From Oreohelix idahoensis (Eukaryota; Mollusca; Gastropoda; Stylommatophora; Oreohelicidae): a DNA stretch of 64,000 nucleotides. Under the pieces are notes generated by a model. That model was given only the letters and a program-made list of their open reading frames with translations, ran no database searches and was not told the origin of the DNA. Both the position numbers and the translations under genes were made by a program. The stretch covers positions 558,001 to 622,000 of the forward strand of contig JAMPIV010006374.1 in assembly GCA_024509875.1 (NCBI GenBank), given 5' to 3'. Below, in pieces: positions 45,480-55,421 of the stretch (its first letter is position 1; each line of letters opens with the position of its first letter).

Positions 45480-47610
45480 ATAGTGAGGATGCAGAATTGC
45501 AAGGGATTGCAGTAAATATAAGAGATAATTGTCTTCTTCGTACTCTCTCAGACATCTACTTGAATATTTTAAAAGAAAGCAGTGGTCAGCTTAAGGCTGT
45601 TTCTATCTCCATAGTTTTTCCATGAATGGTACTGATGAAGGCCATATGTGATTTCTCTGTTCCTCATATATTGGGTATGTCTGATGAACCTAACAAAAGG
45701 TGTTTAATTGCTGGCAATTTCAATACTAGTCTAAGGAGTGGGGTAACATCACAGAAAATAGACAGGGTATGATCTTGAGTTAGGCTTTACTGAACACAAA
45801 CTTAACCATTGTGAATGATGGACATCCAACAAGACTGGCAACTAAACCTTGGGACACTAATGGCGTCATACATCTGGCATTGATTTCTAATGCTGCCATC
45901 ACCCTTGCACATTGGGATGTATTAGGAGCACAGGAAAGTGATCATCTACCTTGTACCTTCCTCACAACAAAGGGGAGGACAACCAGACACAGGAAATCTA
46001 AACACACCTTCCAGTACCCTACAGGCTCACGCAACTATAATAGCCATGTTCACATATTGCGTCAAAATGCCAGAAAAAAAAACAAACAGCTATGACACTT
46101 TTAACCCAACCACCCTGGTGGAATTAGACTGTAGAAAAAGCATGGATAGAAATGGAAAGAGCGACAATGGAATGGAGGAAAGCACAAAAGAGAATGACAA
46201 TGATGGAGGGATTGAAGAGATGAAGGAGAAAAACCAGAAAGCCATCAAAAGATTCAACAGCTTCGCAAGTGAGGCCAAGGACAAAGTGTGGGAGACCTTC
46301 ATTATACAGGTGGCCATGGAATAAACTCTACATAAATTCTTGTTCTTACATCAAAGAATGAACAGAAAAAATATAAGCCAGCCCATTCCTAATATTCTGA
46401 GCTCGACAGGAATAAGCTTGAAGACCGATGAAAACAACAAACTTCTATGGTAAATTACTTTTAAAGATAAGAAACGAGACAAGTAATGAACCACCTTGAA
46501 ATGCACACATCCTCACTGATGCCTTGGACAGTTAGATCAATGAACGTAACATGAGGTAATGCCGGAAAATTTGTGTATGATGTATATGAGGGATTCCAGG
46601 GTAAACAAGAAATAGTGGCTATGGCAATAGACCTAGAAGATGCTTATAACAGTGTGAACTTTGCAACCTTAATGAACTGTACAATGGTATGTGATGTAAA
46701 CTCTTGGATCTCAAGATGGATAGTTGCTGCCTTTACTGATAGATCAGTTGCATTTCACTTGGGAACACGGACATCAGAACCAATGCACATTTACCCAGGA
46801 CTACCCCATGGTTCTCCATTATCACCGATGCTATTTAACATTTAAACAGCAAAATTAGCCACCATTCAACGAACAGAGCTGGAACGAACGTTAAATTCTG
46901 CAGATGGTACACTCATTTATAGGACTGACTCAGACAGGAAATGGTGACTAGCATACATGAGACACTACAACTGGTTTATAAACAGTGGGAGGAAACTAGT
47001 TCAGAGGTCAATCCCCACAAGGCCTGTGTGATGTGGTGCTCCCTAAACCACTCCATAGTGAAAGCAGATCGTCCAGACATTACTCTCAATGGGCACAAGA
47101 CTGAAAGGTAAGACAAGCTGAAATACATTATTTGAGAAACATTCGATCGTGGGTTATCGTACAAGTACTATGTTGAGCTAATCACACAGAACTGCAAGTG
47201 AGGTCTGGCAGCGATTAAAACAATGATCTCTGTATACTTGAAGCAGAGATTACTGTTGCTTTTGTATCATAAGCTAGTGATGTCAGTTATCGAGTATGGA
47301 CTGAGAATACTCACACTGTCAAAATCCCAACGTGAACAGCTAGAACGCATTCAAAATGAAGGAAAGCATATAATCTTGGGCTGCACACGAGATACCCCCA
47401 TTGTGACAATGAGATACATGCTTGGACTTCTGTCGATTAAATTCATCTATGCAGTGGCTCAGACAAAAGCCTATATGAGGATAACCACAGACAGAAGGCA
47501 CCACCTGCATGCGAACATAGCTGACATCAAGGGAGCAAGAGTAAAGACAGGGATGTTATGGATGACACAGTTAGAGGCTACGATTGGGCAGGTGACCACA
47601 GTTGAAAATA
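45480..47610 (+). pseudogene. I-like LINE, endonuclease and RT part, decayed
   Basis: Plus strand with many frameshifts. LIAGNFNT near 45705 and NGVIHLALIS...ESDHLPCTFL (45858-45965) are the end of an APE endonuclease. VAMAIDLEDAYNSVNF near 46615 and PGLPHGSPLSPMLFNI near 46800 are RT motifs; the catalytic Asp pair region is lost or unrecognisable near 46900. SVIEYGLRILTLSKSQREQLERIQNE and LGCTRDTPIVTMRYML (47285-47440) belong to the region before an RNase H domain. The copy continues at 52149 beyond a mariner. APE, RT and RNase H together suggest the I/Nimb group or a relative. Confidence 0.75.
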
Positions 47611-48326
47611 CGAGGTAGCTTCAAAATGTTCCTGGAATAGTCGACTCATGTTTGAATGAGTGATTATGTCATGGAGATTATAGTTTTATAAGTTGGTAGT
47701 GACCTTGAGGAAATGACATGGCTGATGTAACCTTCACATGTACTCTTGAACAGAAGTTACAGAAGTTTGTTTGTGTGGTGTGCATATAGCATCGTCAGAG
47801 TTGAAAATGTCCTTGATTGAACAATGTACAAATCAGGGTTCATAGCAAATTTCTTCAAGCATTTTCCAGGCTTTTTCCAGGTCCAGCACGTGATTTTCAA
47901 GGATGGGAAACTCTAATATTTTCCTCATCTAATTTTCTCAGATATAATTATCACTTTGCTGACCAGCAATCCGGAACATTACCGTCTCCCATTACCAAGG
48001 GTGCTTGCAGATTTCTTTAAAAAGAACTGTTTTTTTTTTTTAAATTCATAAAAGATTGAAAAACAGACATCTTTTTCCAGTTTTTAGTGAATTTGTTCAA
48101 CGTCAGCGCAATAAAATGTTAGTGACATGGATGGTAATGAATAAAATAAGCTTGATTGACGTATTGATTTAACGATTAATCATGTATATCAACATAAAAG
48201 GCTAATAAAATTGTGAATAAAATGCAACAAAAAACTGTATGTTTCGTGTTTGTCTTTTTTGAATGTATTCTGCGTCTGTGGCATCTGACAATGAGCGTTT
48301 GTAAATGTTTGAGTAGTTAAGTACCT

Positions 48327-49060
48327 CTAGTTGGAGTCTGAGCTGCTTTTTTCATTAACTGGGGTTGAAGTTGTAGCTGTAGGCCTCTGCCATAGTCTTT
48401 GTCTGGATCGTTGATAATCCTTGACTGTGTGGTATAACTTGAAGCACGGTATCAGGCATAGAGGGACATTGCAATCTGGGCAGTACATGCAAGTCTGGCT
48501 TCTGTTCCCTGCAGCCTTACACACTTTACAGTCTTGTTTCATATTTATCAATGAAGTGGTGCTCAGTAAGTCGTGTTGTTGTGACCTGTGGTTTTGAAGG
48601 TGTCACACTGAGTCGAAGAATAGCAGGTTCAATAAGAGTCATACTGACATCCTGATCTTTGCTTTGATCTTTTTTTGTAGATTTGGCAGTGTTGTAGGTT
48701 ATGTGCCCATTGACCAGGGCAGTTTCAACTAAGAAATGATATAAAAATAGGATCTGTGTGGGTAGGGGTAGCTTGCACCTAGTTGGCTGAAGTGGTCGAC
48801 ACCTCCCATACTTTTGCTGTATTTTTTTGTCTTGTTTATATTATCATTGGAGTGAACAGTAGATATAAGTTTAAATCTTTTCGTATCATGCCAGGTGACT
48901 GTCGGCATGCCTTATCTTCTGTCGCACAAAACACAGGATGATTTGTCTTTTTCAATTTGAGTTGTTTTTTCTTCAGTGCTACAGGAAAATGCTTCCTATT
49001 TTCAGCTACTGTTCCAAATGCACCAATCTGAATTTCAGGTCTTGAAATAAAGCTGAAGGC
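48327..49060 (-). pseudogene. piggyBac-type transposase remnant
   Basis: Minus strand: IGAFGTVAENRKHFPVALK (49030-48975) matches the PGBD block that contains the GTxRxNRKxxP motif; KLKKTNHPVFCATED follows. The C-terminal zinc domain is clear at 48550-48440: CKVCKAAGNRSQTCMYCPDC then VPLCLIPCFKLYHT. Between them the frame is broken repeatedly. The catalytic core is absent. It differs from the copy at 37659-38651. Confidence 0.72.
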
Positions 49061-49384
49061 TGAATAAAAACTACCACAGAAGAGAATATGTCCCTTGTTG
49101 TGTATGAAATTTGAATTAAAACTATGGTGACTTTTCACTTAAAAAAGAGTCCAAATAATCTCAGCTCTGAGAGTTTCTTCCTTGTCACAAATGATGTCAC
49201 ATCTGTAGGTCTCCTAGTAGTGTTAGACGTTTTTGACGTGTCCGAGGGAGTAGCGTTAGATGATTTTGATGTTTCTGAGGGAAAAACTGCTCCTTGGAGT
49301 TGTGTTCTTTTCTGTTTAAAAAAAAAAAGGAACACACAAATAACTTATAAGTAGGCCTAAGCTATGTATATTTACCAAGTCAAA

Positions 49385-50580
49385 GTTCTAAACGCATGAA
49401 TAATATAGTCAAACAATATTTAACTAGAAAAAAAGTTAATATATAGTAATTGGGAGGGTGAAGGTATGATGATATCCTTATAACACTTATGATAAGTGAA
49501 AATCTATTAAATATCTAACTGGAAACATCAGGCCTTTACACACACACCCCCTCCCCATCTTTACTATTTTTGTTTGATTTTTTTGTTGGGGTTTGTTTTG
49601 TTTTATCATTTCTGTTTGTTTCGATAAAAAAAATTTTTTTAAATTATTTTTAAAATTTTAAATAACATAGGCCTATGAACAAAATTGGTAATTTTCATTT
49701 ACCTTAATTACAGTGATTTGACAGATGTGATGCCACTTTCATGTATCGGCGGTTATTCATGTTATCTGGAATTGAAAACATGTAGGCCTAGGCATATCCT
49801 AATTATAACCCTGTAGAGGAGAACGGGATATGTATCTTCATCATAAATATAATAAAAAGGCATTCAAAATATATTTATTTCCAAAAAATGTGGTGAAATG
49901 AACAGTGGGACATGGTCTAATAACAGGGTAGGCTATAGGATATGGAATCACCATCAATTTCTATTCCTGACCATCTTAAACTGTGTGAAACATGTTCCTG
50001 TAAGCTTTTTGTAAACCAAGAAATTTAATTAAAACACTAATTTTGGCCATGGTTAAAAATAAAACTGTAAATAGGCCTACATTGTAAATTACAGACGCAA
50101 GTGCAGTAGGCCTATCTATAAACTGCACTTATGTAAATATGTTTTATAAATGAGATAAATTAATTTATTACTTTTTAAAAAAAATTAATGAAGAAAAATA
50201 TCCCGTTCAACCTCTAATGGGTTATAATGAGGCTATATATTGTTTTCAATTCCAAATAATATGAACAACTGCCGATATGAGAAAGTGGCATCATATTTAA
50301 CAAATCATTGTAAATAGGGACAATAACAATTATGCTTATACGCTAAAATAAAATAAAAATCAAGAAGAAACTCTGAACAAGAATAATAAAGTGGAGGGGT
50401 GTAAAGGCCTGATGGTTTCAGTTATATAACTGACTTTAACATATTTAATTGACTTTCATCTGTTAAAAGTCATATGCATTGCAAGAACAGCATCAGACCT
50501 TCACATTCCCAGCCACTAGAATTTATTACTTACCTCCGTTGAAATGAACGATTTAATACAACTTGAATGCGTAGAGACAA
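49385..50580. repeat. Long inverted repeat (imperfect, arms ~400 bp)
   Basis: Left arm ~49385-49850 is inverted at ~50185-50580. Matching landmarks: GTGAAGGTATGATG/GTGAAGGTCTGATG, CATCAGGCCTTTACAC/CATCAGGCCTTTACAC, GATGCCACTTTC...GGAATTGAAAACA on both, and GAACGGGATAT on both. Spacer ~330 bp, AT-rich. RNA of this region could fold into a long hairpin. Confidence 0.75.
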
Positions 50581-52148
50581 GTTCTTGGTGTTTTTTTTGT
50601 TAGTTTTTTTTTTTTAAAGTTTTGCCTCGTTTTGGCGAGGCGCGTCCCGTTCAACATAAATAGTTATATTAGGGCGCATGTCCAAATATAAAAGACCCTT
50701 AGGTCTGAGGTTATAAATGAATTTTTTCCCAGTAGTTTTCGAGCGAGCGCTAAAAATAAATCTGCGCTCACATCATTAATGCAAATCGCCGAAAACGCAA
50801 ATCGCCGAAAACACAAACCGCCGAAAACGTCTGGAAATGGATTTAGTTCGTAAAGGGAAGTAAAAATTCTACGGTAACTGCAGTTTAACGAAAAATACCA
50901 CCAATAACTGAAAAATGGACAACTTTCGATTTTTTTCCAGGTCCGATGCGGGAAATTCAAGGCTTTTAGCCATTTTTCCAGGCTTTTCAAGGCCTGGATT
51001 TTTTTTCCTCCATTTTCCAGGTTTTTTAAGGTCGCTACAAACCCTGACAAATGTCAAATTTTGTGTTTTGCTTGAGAAGTCACCCTCAGAGACAGTAACC
51101 TTGCTTAATAAAGCATATGGTGATACCGCTATGAAGAAATCGCAAGTTTTTGAGTGGCACAAGCTTTTCCGTGAAGGTCGTGTTAGTGTCGATGGTGATC
51201 CACGTAGCGGACGACCACCTACCTCGATAAACAATGAAAACATTGAGCGTGTTCGGAACGTCGTTTGTGTTGACAGAAGACTTAGTGCAGAAAAAATAGC
51301 CTCAGAAGTTGGAATATCAGTAGGAAGTTGCCACAGTATTCTCCACAATGAACAGCACATGCACCGTGTTTGTCAACACATGGTTCCCAAAATGTTATCT
51401 CCTGAACAGAAAGAAACGAGATTGACACTGGCAGGAGACCTAATCACTGTGGCTGATCAAGATAGCAATTTTCTCAACAACATAATCACAGGAGACGAGA
51501 CATAGTGTTTTTTGTACAATACTCAGACAAAACGTCAGTCCTCTGAATGGAAATCACCCTCATCTCCCCGGACACAGAAATTTCGTTTAGACAAGAACAA
51601 AGAAAAAGTTATGTTGGAAGTTTTTTTTTATTCCTAGGGTATTGTCTAACATGAATTCATTCCTGAAGGCCAAACGGTTAACAAGGAAATGTATGTTGAT
51701 ATCCTCCGTCGTCTAAGAGATGCAATCGGAAGGAAACACCCAGAAAATGGAGAACAAACAGTTGGGTTCTGCTGCATAACAATGCGCCAGCACAACGATC
51801 CCTACTGGTGAAGCAGTACCTCGCAACGCACAATTTGACTGCCCTGGAACATCCTCCATATTCTCCCGACCTGGCAGCGCCTGATTTTTTCTTGTTACCT
51901 CGCCTAAAATCAGCACTGAAAGGGCAGAGATTCAAGGATGCCGAGGACGTTATCACCAATGCGACAAAGCAGCTGAGAGAGGTGTCAAAGAATGGGTTCC
52001 AGGAATGTTTCCAACAGCTGTATGGATGTTGGCAAAAGTGTGTAGTTGCCGAAGGGAACTATTTTGAAGGAAATGTAGTGTAAATAATTGTATTGTTACT
52101 TATTTCTATACAATACACAAATTCCCGGAATTTTTTGAAGCTACCTCA

Positions 52149-53035
52149 TATATTCAAGGGGGGAAGAGTGGAGTAAGTCAGATAAGAACTGGACAAACTA
52201 CCAGCAAGTCATCATCAGCCTTGGCCGAGATTGCCGAGCTTGGAGCAATTGGGGATCGGGGGGAGGGGGGCAGAGCTGGAAATTGGTCAACTGATAAATG
52301 ATCATGCTGGGGATGATGTCATTGTGTACAATGATGGGTCTGTACTCCCTGGTGAAAAAATCAGGATGGGGCCTCTTGGTTAAAGTAAAGAACATGGTCT
52401 CACCGAAGAAAGAGGAGCTAACAAGACAACAATCTCCAGCATGAGAATGGAGATAGAGGCAGCTACTGCAGCCCTAAGATGGCTGTCTGATACTCCATCA
52501 ACCGGGGCAAATATTGTGTCAGATTCTTTCCATATTTTAGAAGGTCCAAATGGATGGCTCTGGCATGAATGAAAAATATCCACAGAAGCCTCCTATTTTC
52601 ATGAACTGGTGTGAATCTACTGTCCTAGTCATGCAGGGGTAAGCGGCAATGAGAGAGCTGACAGATTAGCTTTGACAGCACCCCCAGTAGGGACATTGGA
52701 TATGGAAGAAATACGGAAGACAACTACTGATCGCCTGCTAGAGAAAGACACTGCAATCGATGAATCAACGAGACTAAGAATGCTGGAATTTGGCATCAAA
52801 CATTAGATTTTCAGAGATGGACATATGAGAGGATGCATCCGTTGAATATATAACCAGCATGCTAACAGAACAGTTAGCATTTTACCCTTCAATATTTGCT
52901 GAGGGAGACTGAGCACCCATGGGTTTGCCCAGAGTGCAATGAGGTCTATTCTGATCAACAATAAGAATAACAATACTGTCCTATTAGGTGGCTTGCTCCT
53001 TATGTGCCCAACCACCACCAACATTGTTTGCTCAC
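52149..53035 (+). pseudogene. I-like LINE, RNase H part
   Basis: Continuation of the LINE after the mariner. Plus strand reads VYNDGSVLPGE (52330-52360), the first RNase H block, then MRMEIEAATAALRWLSDTP (52442-52500; Glu), IVSDS (Asp) and YCPSHAGVSGNERADRLALTAPP (52620-52685; His and Asp). CPECNEVYSDQ near 52930 is the final Cys motif. Frame changes near 52380 and 52560. A GGGG-rich run lies at 52255-52272. Confidence 0.78.
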
Positions 53036-53039
53036 TTCA

Positions 53040-53880
53040 TTGCTGATGTCTGTTTGTTTGTTTCCATCAACTCCACACTAGTGACAATGTCGTAACATTT
53101 TAATCTAGATAATTGTTTGTTTGTTTCCATCAACTCCACACTAGTGACAATGTCATAACATTTTAATCTAGATAACTGTTTGTTTTTTCCATCAACTTCA
53201 CACTGACCACCCTGTCACACCATTTTAATCTAGACTATTTTCATTTCTTTCCATCAACTCCACACTGGTGAGAATGTCATAACATTTTAACCTTGACAAT
53301 TGGTTTTTTTTTTCCATCAACTCCACACTGACCACCCTGTCACACCATTTTAATCTAGACTAGTGTTTGTTTCTTTCCATCAACTCCACACTGGTGACAA
53401 TGTCATAACATTTTAATCTAGACAATTGTTTGTTTCTTACCATCAACTCCACACTGACCACCCTTTCACACCATTTTAATCTAGACTATTGTTCATTTCT
53501 TTCCATCAACTCCACACTGGTGACAATGTCATAACATTTTAATCTAGACAATTGTTTGTTTCTTTCCATCAACTCCACACACTGGTGACATCACAACATT
53601 TTGATTTAGATAATTGTTCGTTTCTTTCCATCTTCATACTGACCACCCAGTCACACCATTTTAATCTAGACAATTGTTTGTTTCTTTCCATCAACTCCAC
53701 ACTGACACGCTCACACCATTTTTATCTAGACAATTGTTCGTTTCTTTTCAACAACTCCACACTGGTCACCCTGTCACACCATTTTAATCTAGACAATTGT
53801 TCGTTTCTTTCCATCAACTCCACACTGACCACCCTGTCACACTATTTTAATCTAGACAATTGTTCGTTCACTAATTACAT
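53040..53880. repeat. Minisatellite, ~60-64-bp unit, about 13 copies
   Basis: Unit CCATCAACTCCACACTGGTG-ACAATGTCATAACATTTTAA-TCTAGACAATTGTTTGTTTCTTT. Two kinds, with CTGGTGACAATGTCATAAC or CTGACCACCCTGTCACACC, alternate through much of the array, giving a ~120-bp higher-order period. Confidence 0.9.
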
Positions 53881-53954
53881 TTATTCAGTCATTATACTTA
53901 TTCAATGATCATTCATTTATCTAGAAAATATATGCTATAAACCATTCTTACACT

Positions 53955-54115
53955 CATTCAATCAAGTAATTAAACAAAATTCAGTCAAGTAACTAAACAA
54001 AATTCAATCAAGTAATTAAACAAAATTCAATCAAGTGATTAAACTAAATTCAATCAAGTAATTAAACAAAATTCAATCAAGTAATGAAACAAAATTCAAT
54101 CAAGTGATTAAACAA
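53955..54115. repeat. Short tandem repeat, ~23-bp unit, about 6-7 copies
   Basis: AATTCAATCAAGTAATTAAACAA repeated with small changes (CAGTCAAG, GTGATTAAAC). Confidence 0.88.
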
Positions 54116-54255
54116 GGCACTATGAAAGGAAAAGTAGTGAGATAGCTATGGTTGTGTGAGAACTGGAAAACTGATCTGAACCCTAAGACCTAAAACTTGA
54201 GAGCATACAAAATGCTAGAGAAACTAGAGACAGTGCACAGCATAATATGACTAAC

Positions 54256-54416
54256 CGATGCAGCTGTATGTCTAACGTGGCAAAGTTCTCCAGTGAGCGT
54301 TTAATAAGCCAAGACTTGGCAGCACTTCCTGTCACTGTTACAAGAAACATTCCACAATCTTCTGACAACTCTATGTTGTGCTTGTAGCCACTAGCATCAT
54401 CTGCACATATACTGAG
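54256..54416 (-). CDS. Exon: PX domain part of an ARHGAP32/33-like Rho GTPase-activating protein
   Basis: Minus-strand exon between acceptor TTTGTCAG/CTC (54417) and donor CATCG/GTTAGT (54255), 161 bp, starting in phase 0. It reads LSICADDASGYKHNIELSED, then CGMFLVTVTGSAAKSWLIKR and SLENFATLDIQLHR. The tail (K/R-S-x-E-N/D-F-x-T/S-L-D-x-Q/H-L-H-R) resembles a PX domain of the ARHGAP32/ARHGAP33 family, regulators that turn off Rho-type GTPases at membranes. The splice at LHR, before the conserved CIFDR segment, is a natural boundary, though I recall this from memory of the family. The next exon, expected below 54250, is not recognised in the window. Confidence 0.62.
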
Positions 54417-54438
54417 CTGACAAACAGAAAACAAAATA

Positions 54439-54640
54439 TAAATTCTATAAGCATATTACATATAACTTGTACAAGATAGATTATATAAACATATCACACG
54501 TCTTGTACTACAAAATAAATTCTATAAACACATCACACATATCTTGTAATTCAAGATAAATTCTATAAACATATCACACATGACTTTTACTACAAGATAA
54601 ATTCTATAAACATATCACACATGATTTGTACTACATACAG
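54439..54640. repeat. Minisatellite, ~41-bp unit, five copies
   Basis: ATTCTATAAACATATCACAC-ATGACTTGTACTACAAGATAA repeated five times with small changes. It lies within the intron just upstream of the PX exon. Confidence 0.88.
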
Positions 54641-54728
54641 GCAAACTGAGGTGGCTAAATACTGTCAACTAATGACAAAAATGGACATACGTGAAATTAC
54701 AGACTTGTATAAAAGACATTTTACCAAC

Positions 54729-54914
54729 CTTTAAAGCAGGAATCTCCATGACATCATAGTGAAAGTGTGCATATTCTTCAAGCTTTGGAAATCTGGTCTG
54801 TTCCAAGTGAACCTGAGAAATGGTCCCAACCCCATATCCCTGACATGGAGTTGATATGTTCTTGACTTTCATGGTGTTAACAGGCCTACGGGAAGACTCA
54901 CTGTGATCTGGTAC
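54729..54914 (-). CDS. Exon: N-terminal part of the PX region, ARHGAP32/33-like
   Basis: Minus-strand exon of 186 bp (62 codons) with acceptor CACTGAAG/GTACC and donor TTAAAG/GTTGGT. Both neighbouring exons join it in phase 0 with no stop. It encodes VPDHSESSRRPVNTMKVKN, ISTPCQGYGVGTISQVHLEQ and TRFPKLEEYAHFHYDVMEIP. The FPKLEE-x-AHFHYE/D block is what I associate with the ARHGAP32/33 family just upstream of its PX core. Codon choice is unlike the decayed TE frames around it, and the frame is clean. A protein search would settle the family. Confidence 0.65.
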
Positions 54915-55054
54915 CTTCAGTGAAAAAAATGCTAAAAATTGTATCATGCTGGTTGTGTTACATGTGGAACATTAGTAATTAATAATACTGTTAATGACAT
55001 GGTTTTACATTCGTGGCAGTGCTGTATATGGAATACAGGGTGATCATTTAATAT

Positions 55055-55228
55055 TGAGAAAGCAAAAACAACTATGATAATTAGCAAAACAGACGATAAG
55101 CCCACATTAAAGATAAGCATAAATGGGAAAATCCTGGAACAAGTAACGAGCTACTCATATCTTGGTCATATAATAACAGAAGATGGCAGATGTGAAACAG
55201 AAATCAAGAAGAGAAAAGGAATGGCCTA
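55055..55228 (+). pseudogene. RTE-like LINE fragment
   Basis: Plus strand reads ISKTDDKPTLKISINGKIL, then QVTSYSYLGHIITEDGRCET and IKKRKGMA, the stretch after the RT catalytic box in RTE-type proteins (x-YLGxxI-T-x-D-G-R-C). Only ~170 bp survive. It is a different family from the copies at 38661 and 55422. Confidence 0.7.
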
Positions 55229-55408
55229 ACCCTAATTCAACAACTTGATGTGGGTATTGAATATGGGCCTGTTTAGACTCTGACAATGACGAAAATGAAT
55301 CCAGGGAAAAACTTAGGCCTAATAATATTGATGACAGATCAAATGTAAGAGGCAGTCAACATAGCATACTTTTGTTAAAATTTGTGACTTTGTAGGAAAC
55401 TTGTGATC

Positions 55409-55421
55409 TAAACACACTCTA
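55409..55421. repeat. Target duplication TAAACACACTCTA, left copy
   Basis: The 13-bp TAAACACACTCTA at 55409-55421 is exactly repeated at 58561-58573, flanking the RTE LINE. Confidence 0.92.

Larger units (their letters stand above)
47834..51046. mobile_element. 3.2-kb element with CAGGGTT ends and ACAAAT target duplication
   Basis: Left end CAGGGTTCATAGCAAATTTC; right end on the other strand CAGGGTTTGTAGCGACCTTA; both are followed by TTTTCCAGG-rich stretches. ACAAAT flanks both sides (47828-47833 and 51047-51052); the mariner frame reads CTN-VKF across a single ACAAAT, proving the duplication is exactly six bases. CAGGG ends recall hAT elements, but hAT duplicates eight bases. Inside are piggyBac-like coding remnants and a long inverted repeat. 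Superfamily unresolved. Confidence 0.75.
47807..52083 (+). pseudogene. Mariner transposase, split and frameshifted
   Basis: Starts at 47807 (MSLIEQCTN), is interrupted at 47833, and resumes in frame at 51053 (VKFCVLLEKSPSETVTLL). Helix-turn-helix (FEWHKLFREGRVSV, SGRPPTS), IITGDET with the first Asp followed by a TAG at 51503, a frameshifted middle, then YSPDLAAPDFFLLPRLKSALKG (third Asp, ~51860) and a C-terminus to 52081. The second catalytic block reads NNAPAQRS-like in a shifted frame near 51780, so the Asp-Asn pair is degraded. Inactive. Confidence 0.85.
47611..52148 (+). mobile_element. Mariner element split by a 3.2-kb insertion
   Basis: Flanked by TA (47609-47610, 52149-52150). Ends CGAGGTAGCTTCAAAATGTT and, on the other strand, TGAGGTAGCTTCAAAAAATT. 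Without the 3213-bp insertion and its duplication it is ~1.32 kb, the normal mariner size. It lies inside the I-like LINE. Confidence 0.9.
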
